Shown: positions 53,068-60,869 of the stretch, piece after piece
Layout of the letters: each line of letters opens with the position of its first letter
How positions within the stretch are numbered: position 1 is the first letter of the stretch
Assembly (NCBI GenBank): GCA_026002855.1
Contig: BPGD01000001.1
Location: forward strand, 930,001 to 994,000
Length of the DNA: 64,000 nucleotides
Source: Bryobacteraceae bacterium
GTDB taxonomy: Bacteria > Acidobacteriota > Terriglobia > Bryobacterales > Bryobacteraceae
Reading direction: 5' to 3'
The notes under the pieces: model-generated
Told to the model about the DNA's origin: nothing
Database searches by the model: none
Seen by the model: only the letters and a program-made list of their open reading frames with translations
Translations under genes and position numbers: made by a program

Positions 53068-54621
53068 ATGCGCCTGTGCGATTTCCGCAACGAGCCCTAC
53101 ACCGACTTCTCCCTGTCCGAGAACGCCGAAAAGATGCGGGCGGCCCTGTCCGCTGTCCGCGCCGAATTCGGAAAAGAGTACGACATCCGGATCGGCCGGG
53201 CCCGTCATCGCACCGGTGCTCTCCTCAAATCCATCAATCCCTCCCGTCCTTCGGAAATCGTCGGCCTGCACCACAAGGCCACGCCAGAGCTGGCCCGGGA
53301 GGCCATCGCCGCCGCCGATGCCTACTTTCCGAAATGGGCGGCCACGCCCGTGGACGAGCGCGTCGCCATGCTGCGGCGCGCCGCCGCCATCCTGCGCCGC
53401 CGCAAGATGGAGTTCGACGCCTGGATGGTGTACGAGGCCGGCAAGACCTGGCCCGAGGCGGAAGCCGACACCAGCGAAGCAATCGACTTCTGTGAGTATT
53501 ACGCCCTGCTCGCCGAGCGGATGGCCCATCCCGAGCCCCTGGTGCAGCTGCCCGGCGAACGCGACGAGCTGCGCTACATCCCGCTTGGCGCGGGCGTCAT
53601 CATTCCGCCGTGGAATTTCCCGCTGGCCATCCTGACGGGCATGACCACGGCGGCGCTTGTCAGCGGCAACACGGTGGTCATCAAGCCAAGTTCCGATACG
53701 CCGACCATCGCCGCGAAATTCGCCGAGGTGCTCGAAGAGGCGGGCTTTCCGCTGGAGGCGTTCACGCTGCTGGTCGGCAGCGGCGCAGAGGTCGGCGACG
53801 TGCTTGTCGAGCATCCGCGCACGCGTTTCATCTCGTTCACGGGCTCACGCGAGGTGGGGCTCCGCATCAACGAGCTCGCCTCCAGAGTGGTCCCGGGCCA
53901 GATCTGGATCAAGCGCGTCATCGCCGAAATGGGCGGCAAGGACGCCATCATCGTCGACGAGGAGGCCGACCTCGAGGCCGCCGTGCAGGGCGTTCTGGTG
54001 AGCGCATACGGCTACCAGGGCCAGAAGTGCTCGGCCTGTTCGCGCGCCATCGTCAGCGAGAAGGTCTACGCGGAGTTCCTCGACCGGCTGGTGGCGAAGG
54101 TGAAGGAGATCCGCGTCGGCCCGGCCGACGATCCGGCCAATTTCATGGGCCCGGTCATCAACGAGCGCTCGATGAATTCGATCCTTGGCTACATTGAGAT
54201 CGGCCGCGGGGAGGGGCGGCTCGTCGCCGGCGGCGAGCGGCTGCCGGGCGAGGGCTACTTCCTGGCGCCCACGATCTTTGAAGGCGTGGACCGCAAGGCG
54301 CGCATCTTCCAGGAAGAGATCTTCGGCCCGGTGCTGGCGGTGACGCCGGCGCGCGATTTCGACCACGCGCTTGAGCTGGCCAACGACAGCGAATACGGCC
54401 TTACCGGCTCGGTCTACACGCGCAACCGTGAGAAGATCGAAAGGGCCAAGGACGTCTTCCACGTCGGCAACCTGTACATCAACCGCAAGTGCACCGGCGC
54501 CATGGTGGGCGCACACCCATTCGGCGGATTCAACATGTCGGGCACGGACTCCAAGGCCGGCGGCCCCGACTATCTGTTCTGGTTCACCCAGGGCAAGTCG
54601 ATCGGCGAAAAGATCGCCTGA
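53068..54621 (+). CDS. pruA: 1-pyrroline-5-carboxylate (glutamate semialdehyde) dehydrogenase
   Basis: A 517-aa aldehyde dehydrogenase of the RocA/PruA type. NAD-binding block PWNFPLAILTGMTTAALVSGNTVVIKPSSDTP, catalytic Glu in AEMGGKDAIIVDEEAD and catalytic Cys in YQGQKCSACSRAIV; the C-terminal GGFNMSGTDSKAGGPDYL motif is typical of PruA/RocA and separates it from other aldehyde dehydrogenases. It oxidises glutamate gamma-semialdehyde to glutamate in proline and arginine breakdown, which gives nearby aminotransferase chemistry a possible link. It follows ytxH closely and ends before a candidate structured RNA and terminator. Confidence 0.9.
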   Translation: MRLCDFRNEPYTDFSLSENAEKMRAALSAVRAEFGKEYDIRIGRARHRTGALLKSINPSRPSEIVGLHHKATPELAREAIAAADAYFPKWAATPVDERVAMLRRAAAILRRRKMEFDAWMVYEAGKTWPEAEADTSEAIDFCEYYALLAERMAHPEPLVQLPGERDELRYIPLGAGVIIPPWNFPLAILTGMTTAALVSGNTVVIKPSSDTPTIAAKFAEVLEEAGFPLEAFTLLVGSGAEVGDVLVEHPRTRFISFTGSREVGLRINELASRVVPGQIWIKRVIAEMGGKDAIIVDEEADLEAAVQGVLVSAYGYQGQKCSACSRAIVSEKVYAEFLDRLVAKVKEIRVGPADDPANFMGPVINERSMNSILGYIEIGRGEGRLVAGGERLPGEGYFLAPTIFEGVDRKARIFQEEIFGPVLAVTPARDFDHALELANDSEYGLTGSVYTRNREKIERAKDVFHVGNLYINRKCTGAMVGAHPFGGFNMSGTDSKAGGPDYLFWFTQGKSIGEKIA

Positions 54622-54633
54622 TCCGCCGGAACC

Positions 54634-54722
54634 GGACGGGGCGTTGTAGAATCAATTTGTAGCCCCGTCCAAAAGGGGACCATCAAGTCACAGAAACAGG
54701 GTCAACTCTGATCCGCGTGGCG
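54634..54722 (+). ncRNA. Candidate structured 3' RNA or small RNA after pruA
   Basis: Between pruA and the terminator lie several compact inverted repeats: GGACGGGGC/GCCCCGTCC (54634-54642 with 54662-54670, 9 bp, 19-base loop), GTCC/GGAC (54667-54670 with 54677-54680), which shares bases with the first and would be an alternative fold, and a short CAGA/TCTG pair. TAGAAT at 54646-54651 could start a separate RNA of about 100 bases that ends at the terminator. Whether it is a 3' UTR or an independent RNA is unclear. Confidence 0.35.
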
Positions 54723-54759
54723 AACGGCGAGGCCTCCCAGCCTCGCCGTTCTCCTTTTT
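54723..54759 (+). terminator. Rho-independent terminator
   Basis: An 11-bp perfect stem, AACGGCGAGGC (54723-54733) with GCCTCGCCGTT (54740-54750), six-base loop, followed by a C/T stretch and five T residues (54755-54759). Confidence 0.85.
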
Positions 54760-54774
54760 GGGGGCCATTTGCGA

Positions 54775-54780
54775 TAGGAT
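54775..54780 (+). promoter_or_regulatory. -10 box for the enolase-superfamily gene
   Basis: TAGGAT ends nine bases before ATG 54790; the transcript would start about three bases before the codon and there is no Shine-Dalgarno sequence. No clear -35 box. Confidence 0.3.
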
Positions 54781-54789
54781 CTTGTCACC

Positions 54790-56028
54790 ATGACCGGGGA
54801 CCGCCGCAGTTTCCTCGTTTCCGCCTTTGCTCTGCCCGCCCTCGCCCGCGCCCTGGAGCTGCAGGCGCCGGCGTCGCGGCGTCCGAAGCTGAAAATCACC
54901 GATGTGCGCACCGCGCAGGTGATGGCCCACGGGCTTCAGCTGCACGTGCGCATCTACACCGACCAGGGCCTCTACGGCCATGGCGAAGGCACGGACGCCG
55001 TGCAGGGTGGCGCGGGCATCGTCCGCATGTTCCGCCGCTTTCTGGTCGGGCAGGATCCCCTCAACGTCGAAGCGCTGTGGGAGCGGATGCGCACCGCCGG
55101 CATCTTCGCAGGAGCGCAGGGAGGCCAGTACCTGGCCGCCCTCAGCGCCGTCGAAATCGCCCTGTGGGACCTGGCCGGCAAGGCGCTCGGCTTGCCCGTC
55201 TACCAGCTCCTTGGCGGCAAGGTGCGCGACCGCGTGCGGCTCTATTGCGATTCGGCCAACCATCATCCCGACGACCCGCAGGCGCGCCCGAAGCTGAAAG
55301 AGATCGAGGCGATGGGCTTCACCGCCGTCAAGATCGACATCGACGAGGCCAATGACCCCAACCGCTGGGACCGCGTCAACTGGACGGCCTCCAACGCCGA
55401 GATCGACCGTATGGTGAAAGAGGTCGCCTTCGTGCGGGAGACACTGAGCCCGCGTGTCGACCTCGCCGTCGACATGCACGGCCGCTACGACGCGCCCACC
55501 GCCAAACGCGTGGCGCGCGAGCTGGAACGCTTCCGCCTGTTGTGGCTTGAAGAGCCGGTGCCGCCGGAAAACATCGACGTGATGCGCGACGTCCGCGAGT
55601 CCACCGCCACGCCGATCTGCGCCGGCGAGAACCTGTACCTCCGCCACGGCTTCCGCGAGCTGCTCGAAAAGCGCGCCGTCGACATCATCATGCCAGACCT
55701 TCAGAAGTGCGGCGGCCTGCTCGAGGGCCGCAAGATCGCCGACATGGCCCACGTCTACTACACGCCGTTCGCGCCGCACTGCGTGGTGTCGCCGATCGGC
55801 ACGATGGCCTCCTGCCACGTCTGCGCCGCCGTGCCGAACTTCCTCGTGCTGGAATGGCACTGGATCTCGCGGCTGGAGCTGTGGCGCAATTTTGTGCGCG
55901 AAGGCGACATCATCGACCGCGGCTTCGTCACCGTGCCCGACCGTCCGGGCCTCGGCGTGGAAATGAATGAAGAAGCGGCGCGGAAGGCCCAGGCGCCGGG
56001 CACGCCGTGGTTCGAGCCGGAAAAATAG
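54790..56028 (+). CDS. Enolase-superfamily acid-sugar dehydratase (galactonate dehydratase-like)
   Basis: A 412-aa protein with a Tat-like N terminus (GDRRSFLVSAFALPALARAL). The mandelate racemase-type barrel follows: metal and catalytic sets DMHGRYDAPT (Asp and His, as in galactonate and mannonate dehydratases), LWLEEPVPPEN and CAGENLYLRHGF, with the His in PFAPHCVVSPIG as the likely base. This Asp-x-His arrangement argues for an acid-sugar dehydratase rather than mandelate racemase. Substrate (for example galactonate, gluconate or rhamnonate) is not predictable. Periplasmic placement of such an enzyme is unusual if the Tat signal is real. Confidence 0.78.
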   Translation: MTGDRRSFLVSAFALPALARALELQAPASRRPKLKITDVRTAQVMAHGLQLHVRIYTDQGLYGHGEGTDAVQGGAGIVRMFRRFLVGQDPLNVEALWERMRTAGIFAGAQGGQYLAALSAVEIALWDLAGKALGLPVYQLLGGKVRDRVRLYCDSANHHPDDPQARPKLKEIEAMGFTAVKIDIDEANDPNRWDRVNWTASNAEIDRMVKEVAFVRETLSPRVDLAVDMHGRYDAPTAKRVARELERFRLLWLEEPVPPENIDVMRDVRESTATPICAGENLYLRHGFRELLEKRAVDIIMPDLQKCGGLLEGRKIADMAHVYYTPFAPHCVVSPIGTMASCHVCAAVPNFLVLEWHWISRLELWRNFVREGDIIDRGFVTVPDRPGLGVEMNEEAARKAQAPGTPWFEPEK

Positions 56029-56034
56029 CGCCGC

Positions 56035-58248
56035 CTATCGCAGCACTGTCCTGCGCACGGCCGCGTTGTCGCGCTCATCGGCGGCGCGCACGGCGATGGT
56101 GAACTCGCTGCCCGTCGACGGCCTGGGCAGCCGCACGACGTATTCATGTTCGGGCGAGTCCGTGATTCGCGTGGTGGGCTCGGCGTCTGTCCACTCGCCA
56201 CCGTTCAACGAGACTTCCGCGTACTGGAGCGCGGAGAGCGCGTCCCGGGCGCGGAAGCGGACGACGATCTGGCCGCCTTCGATCTGCGCCCGGAGGTCGA
56301 GGATCTCCGGCGGGGTGTTGTCGATGAGAAACGCCTCGCTCTCCATCTGCGCAGTGAGTTCCTCGCCGGGATAATTGTCAGGCCGGTCGCTCAGCGTGAG
56401 GCGCACGCGGTAGCGCCCGTCGGCGAAGCCCGCGCTGTCCCAACTGTAGCGGCTCTCCCGCAGCCCGTCTTTCAGCGGTTTCCACTCCCGCTCTCCTTCG
56501 CCGCGGATTTCGAGCCGCGCCTCGAGCGTGTCGTTGTTCGGATCGAGCGCGCGCCAGCGGACGCCGATCCAGCCCTTGTCATAATTCATCGTCACCGATG
56601 AATTCTCCGTGGGCGTTGGCTGCGCGGGGCCCGAAGATCGGCGCTGCGAGGCGCCCAGCGCCGGCAGCGTCAGATTCTTCGAGGCGGTGAGCGCGGCGGC
56701 CGAAGACGGGAACCGGTAATTGAAGGGCGTGATTTCGATCTTTTCGATCACCGGCGCGAGGTTTTTCGCCTGATACGCGGCTTCCACGAGCCGCAGCCTC
56801 GGGCTCGCCCCGGACGGCGCGCCCTCCATCACCACCCGATATTGCAGGAAGCGCGCCGGCGGCGAGGCAATGCGTTCGCCGCGCGCCGCGTCCACCTCCG
56901 TCCAGGGGCTCCAGTTCTTGCCGGGATCTTCGACGTTTCCACTGCGCGTTTCAATGCGGATGCGGCCGCCATTGAGCTCGGCCTCATGGCGGAGCCGGCC
57001 CCAGTAAGTGAACGCGCCGGCATCGAGCACGTCGCTTTCGTAGGTCCCGGACCTCGCCAGCTCCGGCCCCAGCGTGTACACCATGCCAGGATTCGCCGTG
57101 GCCGCCAGCACGGCGCCGCCGGGCGCCGGCGCGAGCGCGGTGATCTGCTGGGGATCGGCCTCCACGAGCGTCGTGAACGTCTGCGGCGAGTCGATGCGGT
57201 AGATGACGCCTTCGCTGCCCGTTCCGGCCAGCAGCGCGCCGTGCCCGTCCAGCGCCAGCGCGTAGACGGTGGCGGAGCCGTTTGACCAGATCAGACGCGG
57301 CTCGCCATCGGCGCCGATCCGCCAGATCTCGCTTCCCGCCGCCTGCGCCGCCACGCCAATGGCCGGCGGCGGAGCGGCCGCCGGCCGCTGCTGCTGCGGT
57401 TGTGCCTGGAGCTGCGCCTGCGGCTGGGCGGCAGGCTGCGGCGCCTGCACGGGCGCCGTCTGAACCGTCACCGGGGAAGGGGCAGGCTGGCCGGAAGGCG
57501 GCCGCCGTGAGCCCACGGCTGCGGCGTACACGGTCCCGTCAGGCGCTGCGGCGACCGCGGTCACTTCGCGGCGGCCCGTCTGCACCAGAACAAATCCCTG
57601 GCCTTTTGGATCGATGCGGAGAACGACGCCCCCCGGCTCTGTGCCCGCGATCAGGTTGCCCCTGGCGTCGCGGACGAGCGAGCGCACATGGGATTCGGCC
57701 GCGTCAAAGAACACGCTTGCCTTGCCGTCGGCGGTGATGCGGACGACCTGGCCGGGATCGCCCGTGGCCGCCAGCACGGCGCCGCCCTCCTCCGCCACCA
57801 GCGCCCAGATGTAGCGCGGCTCGAGCTGCGCCAACAGCGCCGCCTTGCCGTCCGGGCTGATGCGGAACACCTTGCCCTCCGGGCTGAGCCCGGCATAGAG
57901 AGCGCCCTGCGGCCCGGCGGCAAGCGCATAGACGGCCCCGCTGCCCAGCTCGGCCAGCACCGTGCGGCGGCCCTGGGCGTCCACACGATACACGCGGCCA
58001 TCGCCGGCCCCGGCGTAGGCGCCGCTGCCCGGCGCCGGCAGCAGGCTCCAGAGGAGCGGCGTTTCCATGTCAGCCAGCCGCTTCCAGGCGGGCGCCAGAA
58101 ACAGCGCACCGTCGCTTGACAGGGCCAGCGCCTCGCGCTTGCCCTTTTCGAAATCAGCGGCCTCGTTCTGTTTCCAGACCTTCGTTTCGACGGCCCAGGC
58201 CGTGCACGCGGCTGCCGCCGCGAGGATCCAGACGGAATGGGATTTCAT
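56035..58248 (-). CDS. Secreted beta-propeller protein with C-terminal Ig-like domains
   Basis: A 737-aa exported protein with a signal peptide (MKSHSVWILAAAAACTAWA). The first 400 residues repeat the pattern 'GDGRVYRVDAQGRRTVLAELGSG' in six or seven blades, interrupted by a Gln/Pro/Ala-rich stretch around 265-300 (QPQAQLQAQPQQQRPAA). The C-terminal third has Ig/FN3-like strands (NLAPVIEKIEITPFNYRF, FLIDNTPPEILDLRA). No enzyme motif was seen. It lies 15 bp downstream of the S55-like gene on the same strand, so they are probably cotranscribed. Confidence 0.65.
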   Translation of the reverse strand: MKSHSVWILAAAAACTAWAVETKVWKQNEAADFEKGKREALALSSDGALFLAPAWKRLADMETPLLWSLLPAPGSGAYAGAGDGRVYRVDAQGRRTVLAELGSGAVYALAAGPQGALYAGLSPEGKVFRISPDGKAALLAQLEPRYIWALVAEEGGAVLAATGDPGQVVRITADGKASVFFDAAESHVRSLVRDARGNLIAGTEPGGVVLRIDPKGQGFVLVQTGRREVTAVAAAPDGTVYAAAVGSRRPPSGQPAPSPVTVQTAPVQAPQPAAQPQAQLQAQPQQQRPAAAPPPAIGVAAQAAGSEIWRIGADGEPRLIWSNGSATVYALALDGHGALLAGTGSEGVIYRIDSPQTFTTLVEADPQQITALAPAPGGAVLAATANPGMVYTLGPELARSGTYESDVLDAGAFTYWGRLRHEAELNGGRIRIETRSGNVEDPGKNWSPWTEVDAARGERIASPPARFLQYRVVMEGAPSGASPRLRLVEAAYQAKNLAPVIEKIEITPFNYRFPSSAAALTASKNLTLPALGASQRRSSGPAQPTPTENSSVTMNYDKGWIGVRWRALDPNNDTLEARLEIRGEGEREWKPLKDGLRESRYSWDSAGFADGRYRVRLTLSDRPDNYPGEELTAQMESEAFLIDNTPPEILDLRAQIEGGQIVVRFRARDALSALQYAEVSLNGGEWTDAEPTTRITDSPEHEYVVRLPRPSTGSEFTIAVRAADERDNAAVRRTVLR

Positions 58249-58263
58249 GGGGCGGATGGTTTC

Positions 58264-60147
58264 CTATTCGACTTTCAGGTGGAGCACCGCGCTGCCGCTG
58301 ACCAGGCTGCCAAGCGGAATCTCCCCGAGCGGGAGCACCGATTCCGGCACCGCCAGCGCCCGCTGAGGAGCGCGCGGGTTCTGCATGACGGCCAGCACGG
58401 ACGGAGGCACGTCTCGCATGGGCTGGTCTTCGACGTAGACGGTCGGCTTGCTGGTGACCAGCGAGAAGTACAGCCGGTCATTCGCTTTCTCCTGCGCCAG
58501 CAGCGACGCCGTCTGCGCCAGACCGAGCTGCCGGTTCATCATGGCCGCCATCGCCTGCGGGCGGTTCAGTAGTTCGGCGTTGCTGACGAGAATGCGGTGT
58601 TCGCCCGGCGGCAGGCTGGCCGGCACGCGGAATCGGAACTCGCGCGTGATGCGCTCGCCGCGCCACGGCCGCAGCGCCACGCGGGCGGTGATCTCCTCGC
58701 CGGGCGCGGCCTCAGACCGGTCCAGCCACGCGCTTTGAATCACCGCCTCCAGCTTCTGCGGCTCCATCTCCAGCACGACGTCCACTCGTTTTACCTTCGG
58801 CTCTCCGTCCTGGCTCTGATACAGGCGCTGGAAGCGGTCGGCCCACCAGGCGGCCAGTTGCATGGGCGCGGGCATCGGCCCGGCGCCGGAAGCGATCATC
58901 GTGGACAGCCGCAACGGCGCCAGCCCTTCGCATTCCACCGTGCCCTGCAGCCGGTAGGTGGCTTCATCGGCGGCGCTCGAGTTGATGTCCTGAAGAGTGT
59001 TGTAGGTGGTCAGCATCATCAGGAAGGGCGTCCAGCGGGGGTGCACGAAGACGCTGTAGCGGTACGACTTCTCTTCCACCGGCCCGCCCGCCTGCGGCCG
59101 CGTGCGCACCTTGAGCGAAACGGGAATCGTCCGCGCCTGGGCGCCCAGCTCGCCCATGATGCCGGAATGGCGGTCCTGCCGCAGCGCGCCGACGATCTCG
59201 GTCATGTTGGCGAATTTGTTGGGTTGGAACTGCGAGCTCAGCACCATCAGCACCTCGCCCCGCGCCATCGGCATGTCCACGGGACCCAGATTGAAAAAGC
59301 TGTGGCCAAAGCCAAGCACGCGTTTGCCGTCGTTGTAAGTGACCGTGCCCAGGCCGGTGACGGTCATGTCTCCGCTGACCAGCACGCCGGCAATCGCTTC
59401 GCCCGGCTGGAGAGCGTTCTGCCATCCCGGGGCGGGCTTTGTATCATAGACGGCCCCGGCGGCGCCTCCGTGAACGGCCGTCACGCCCATCTGCTCGAAG
59501 AAGGGCTGGAAATCGCGCAGCGTGGACTCGTGGAATCCCGCCATCGCCAGCGGCGTCTCGATCGGCACCAGCCGCACGCCGCCACCCAGCAGCGAAGCCG
59601 GAGGGGTAAGCTCGGCCCGTTCGGCGAGCGTCTGCGGCGTTTTCTGATTCAGCGGCCGGGATTCGTCGATCGCGCTGATCTCGAGCATCTGTTCGATCGG
59701 CGTGATGCCGCAGATGGCGTCCGGGGAAAAGACGCTGATGCGCAACGCAATGGCGCCCACCAGCTTGCCATCGACATATACGGGACTGCCGCTCATGCCG
59801 CCGGCCACGTTGGTCTGGGCCGCTTTGCCGCCCAGCTTGGCCAGAATCACGTCCTGGCGCGGGCCCCAGGCGTTCTTCCACAGTCCAATGATCTCCACCG
59901 GCACCGGCTCGGGCTGCGAACCCTGAAAGACGGTCCAGGCGACGCCCCGCATGCCGGGGCGGATCTCGGCCGCCTTGAGAATGTCCACGGGTCCGGCCGT
60001 CGGGCGCGCCGGCGGCTCGCCATGCCAGGCCGGCGCCTCTCCGTAAGGGCTGTGGCGGACGCCCGCGATGTCTGCGCTTTTAGCGCCCTGTGCCGCCGCA
60101 CAGGCCGCGGCGGCAAATCCGCACAGTGCCGCCCTGAAAATGTTCAT
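58264..60147 (-). CDS. Exported SpoIVB peptidase S55-like protein
   Basis: A 627-aa protein with a signal peptide (to about residue 20). Residues 60-200 carry the SpoIVB-type trypsin-like core: MRGVAWTVFQGSQPEPVPVEIIG, DVILAKLGGKAA and the active-site block GGMSGSPVYVDGKLVGAI with its Ser (119-121). In SpoIVB this domain cleaves itself and sigma-K control proteins, but most S55-like proteins in other phyla have unknown roles. The remaining 400 residues are beta-rich and not recognised. It leads an operon with the propeller gene. Confidence 0.7.
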   Translation of the reverse strand: MNIFRAALCGFAAAACAAAQGAKSADIAGVRHSPYGEAPAWHGEPPARPTAGPVDILKAAEIRPGMRGVAWTVFQGSQPEPVPVEIIGLWKNAWGPRQDVILAKLGGKAAQTNVAGGMSGSPVYVDGKLVGAIALRISVFSPDAICGITPIEQMLEISAIDESRPLNQKTPQTLAERAELTPPASLLGGGVRLVPIETPLAMAGFHESTLRDFQPFFEQMGVTAVHGGAAGAVYDTKPAPGWQNALQPGEAIAGVLVSGDMTVTGLGTVTYNDGKRVLGFGHSFFNLGPVDMPMARGEVLMVLSSQFQPNKFANMTEIVGALRQDRHSGIMGELGAQARTIPVSLKVRTRPQAGGPVEEKSYRYSVFVHPRWTPFLMMLTTYNTLQDINSSAADEATYRLQGTVECEGLAPLRLSTMIASGAGPMPAPMQLAAWWADRFQRLYQSQDGEPKVKRVDVVLEMEPQKLEAVIQSAWLDRSEAAPGEEITARVALRPWRGERITREFRFRVPASLPPGEHRILVSNAELLNRPQAMAAMMNRQLGLAQTASLLAQEKANDRLYFSLVTSKPTVYVEDQPMRDVPPSVLAVMQNPRAPQRALAVPESVLPLGEIPLGSLVSGSAVLHLKVE

Positions 60148-60197
60148 GCCAGCTCTCTTTCCGTGCTGCGGTATTCCAGCTCTATCTCAATTATCGG

Positions 60198-60797
60198 TTA
60201 CTTCTGTGGATGCCGCAGAACGGCCTGTTGTTCCGCCTTTTCACTCTCAGGGCCGGCGGCTGGCATGTTCGTCGCCGGCAGCGGCGCCGGGAACCGGCAG
60301 CCCGGATACGGGCGCGGGGCCTGCGCACCGGTTCGCGAAAGGTCCAGCCCAGGCAGCGGCGCATCCATCAGGTGCACGGCATCGGCCTGGGCGATCTCCG
60401 GCAGCAGCGCATAGGCCTGCTCGAGGACGCGCAGTTTGGCCCGTTGCGCGTCGTTGAGGAGACGGCGCGCACGCTCCCGGATCTGCGCATCCGTGGCACG
60501 CGCCTCGCGGCAGATCGCCTCCAGCTCCAGATAGCGCACGCCGAGCGCGGAAGGATCCACCGTGGGCGCAAGCGTCACCTCGCGAATCTCGCGCTCCACC
60601 TGGGCGACGCGGCGCACCTTGGAAGAGATGTAGCGCTGCCACTCCAGCTCGAGCCGGCCCAGGTCCAGGATCTGGTCGCGCGTCAGGTCCAGATACTGGA
60701 TGAGCCTCACCGGCAACTGGATGGGCACGTCCCCGATCTGCGCCCGCGCGGGCGCCGTCACTGCCAGAACCACGCAGAACCACGCCATTCGTGTCAT
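60198..60797 (-). CDS. Periplasmic Spy/CpxP-like helical protein
   Basis: A 199-aa exported protein with signal MTRMAWFCVVLAVTAPARAQ. It is mostly helical and carries LTxxQ-type motifs: LDLTRDQILDLGRLELEWQR and LLNDAQRAKLRVLEQAYALL, as in the Spy/CpxP periplasmic chaperones. It ends in a Pro/Ala-rich tail. It may buffer misfolded outer-envelope proteins (inference). GGAGGGG lies four bases before ATG 60797; a longer in-frame reading on this strand is antisense to nadE and is rejected. It is upstream of the S55 gene on the same strand. Confidence 0.65.
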   Translation of the reverse strand: MTRMAWFCVVLAVTAPARAQIGDVPIQLPVRLIQYLDLTRDQILDLGRLELEWQRYISSKVRRVAQVEREIREVTLAPTVDPSALGVRYLELEAICREARATDAQIRERARRLLNDAQRAKLRVLEQAYALLPEIAQADAVHLMDAPLPGLDLSRTGAQAPRPYPGCRFPAPLPATNMPAAGPESEKAEQQAVLRHPQK

Positions 60798-60843
60798 CGT
60801 TCCCCTCCAGCGGCCCGGCGCGGGGCCGCGGGCCCCGCACGGG

Positions 60844-60849
60844 TACAAT
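60844..60849 (+). promoter_or_regulatory. -10 box for nadE
   Basis: TACAAT gives a predicted start near 60856 and a leader of about 14 bases with no purine-rich ribosome-binding site (the leader is C/T-rich). Confidence 0.35.
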
Positions 60850-60869
60850 AAAAGATCTCCCCCTCTACT

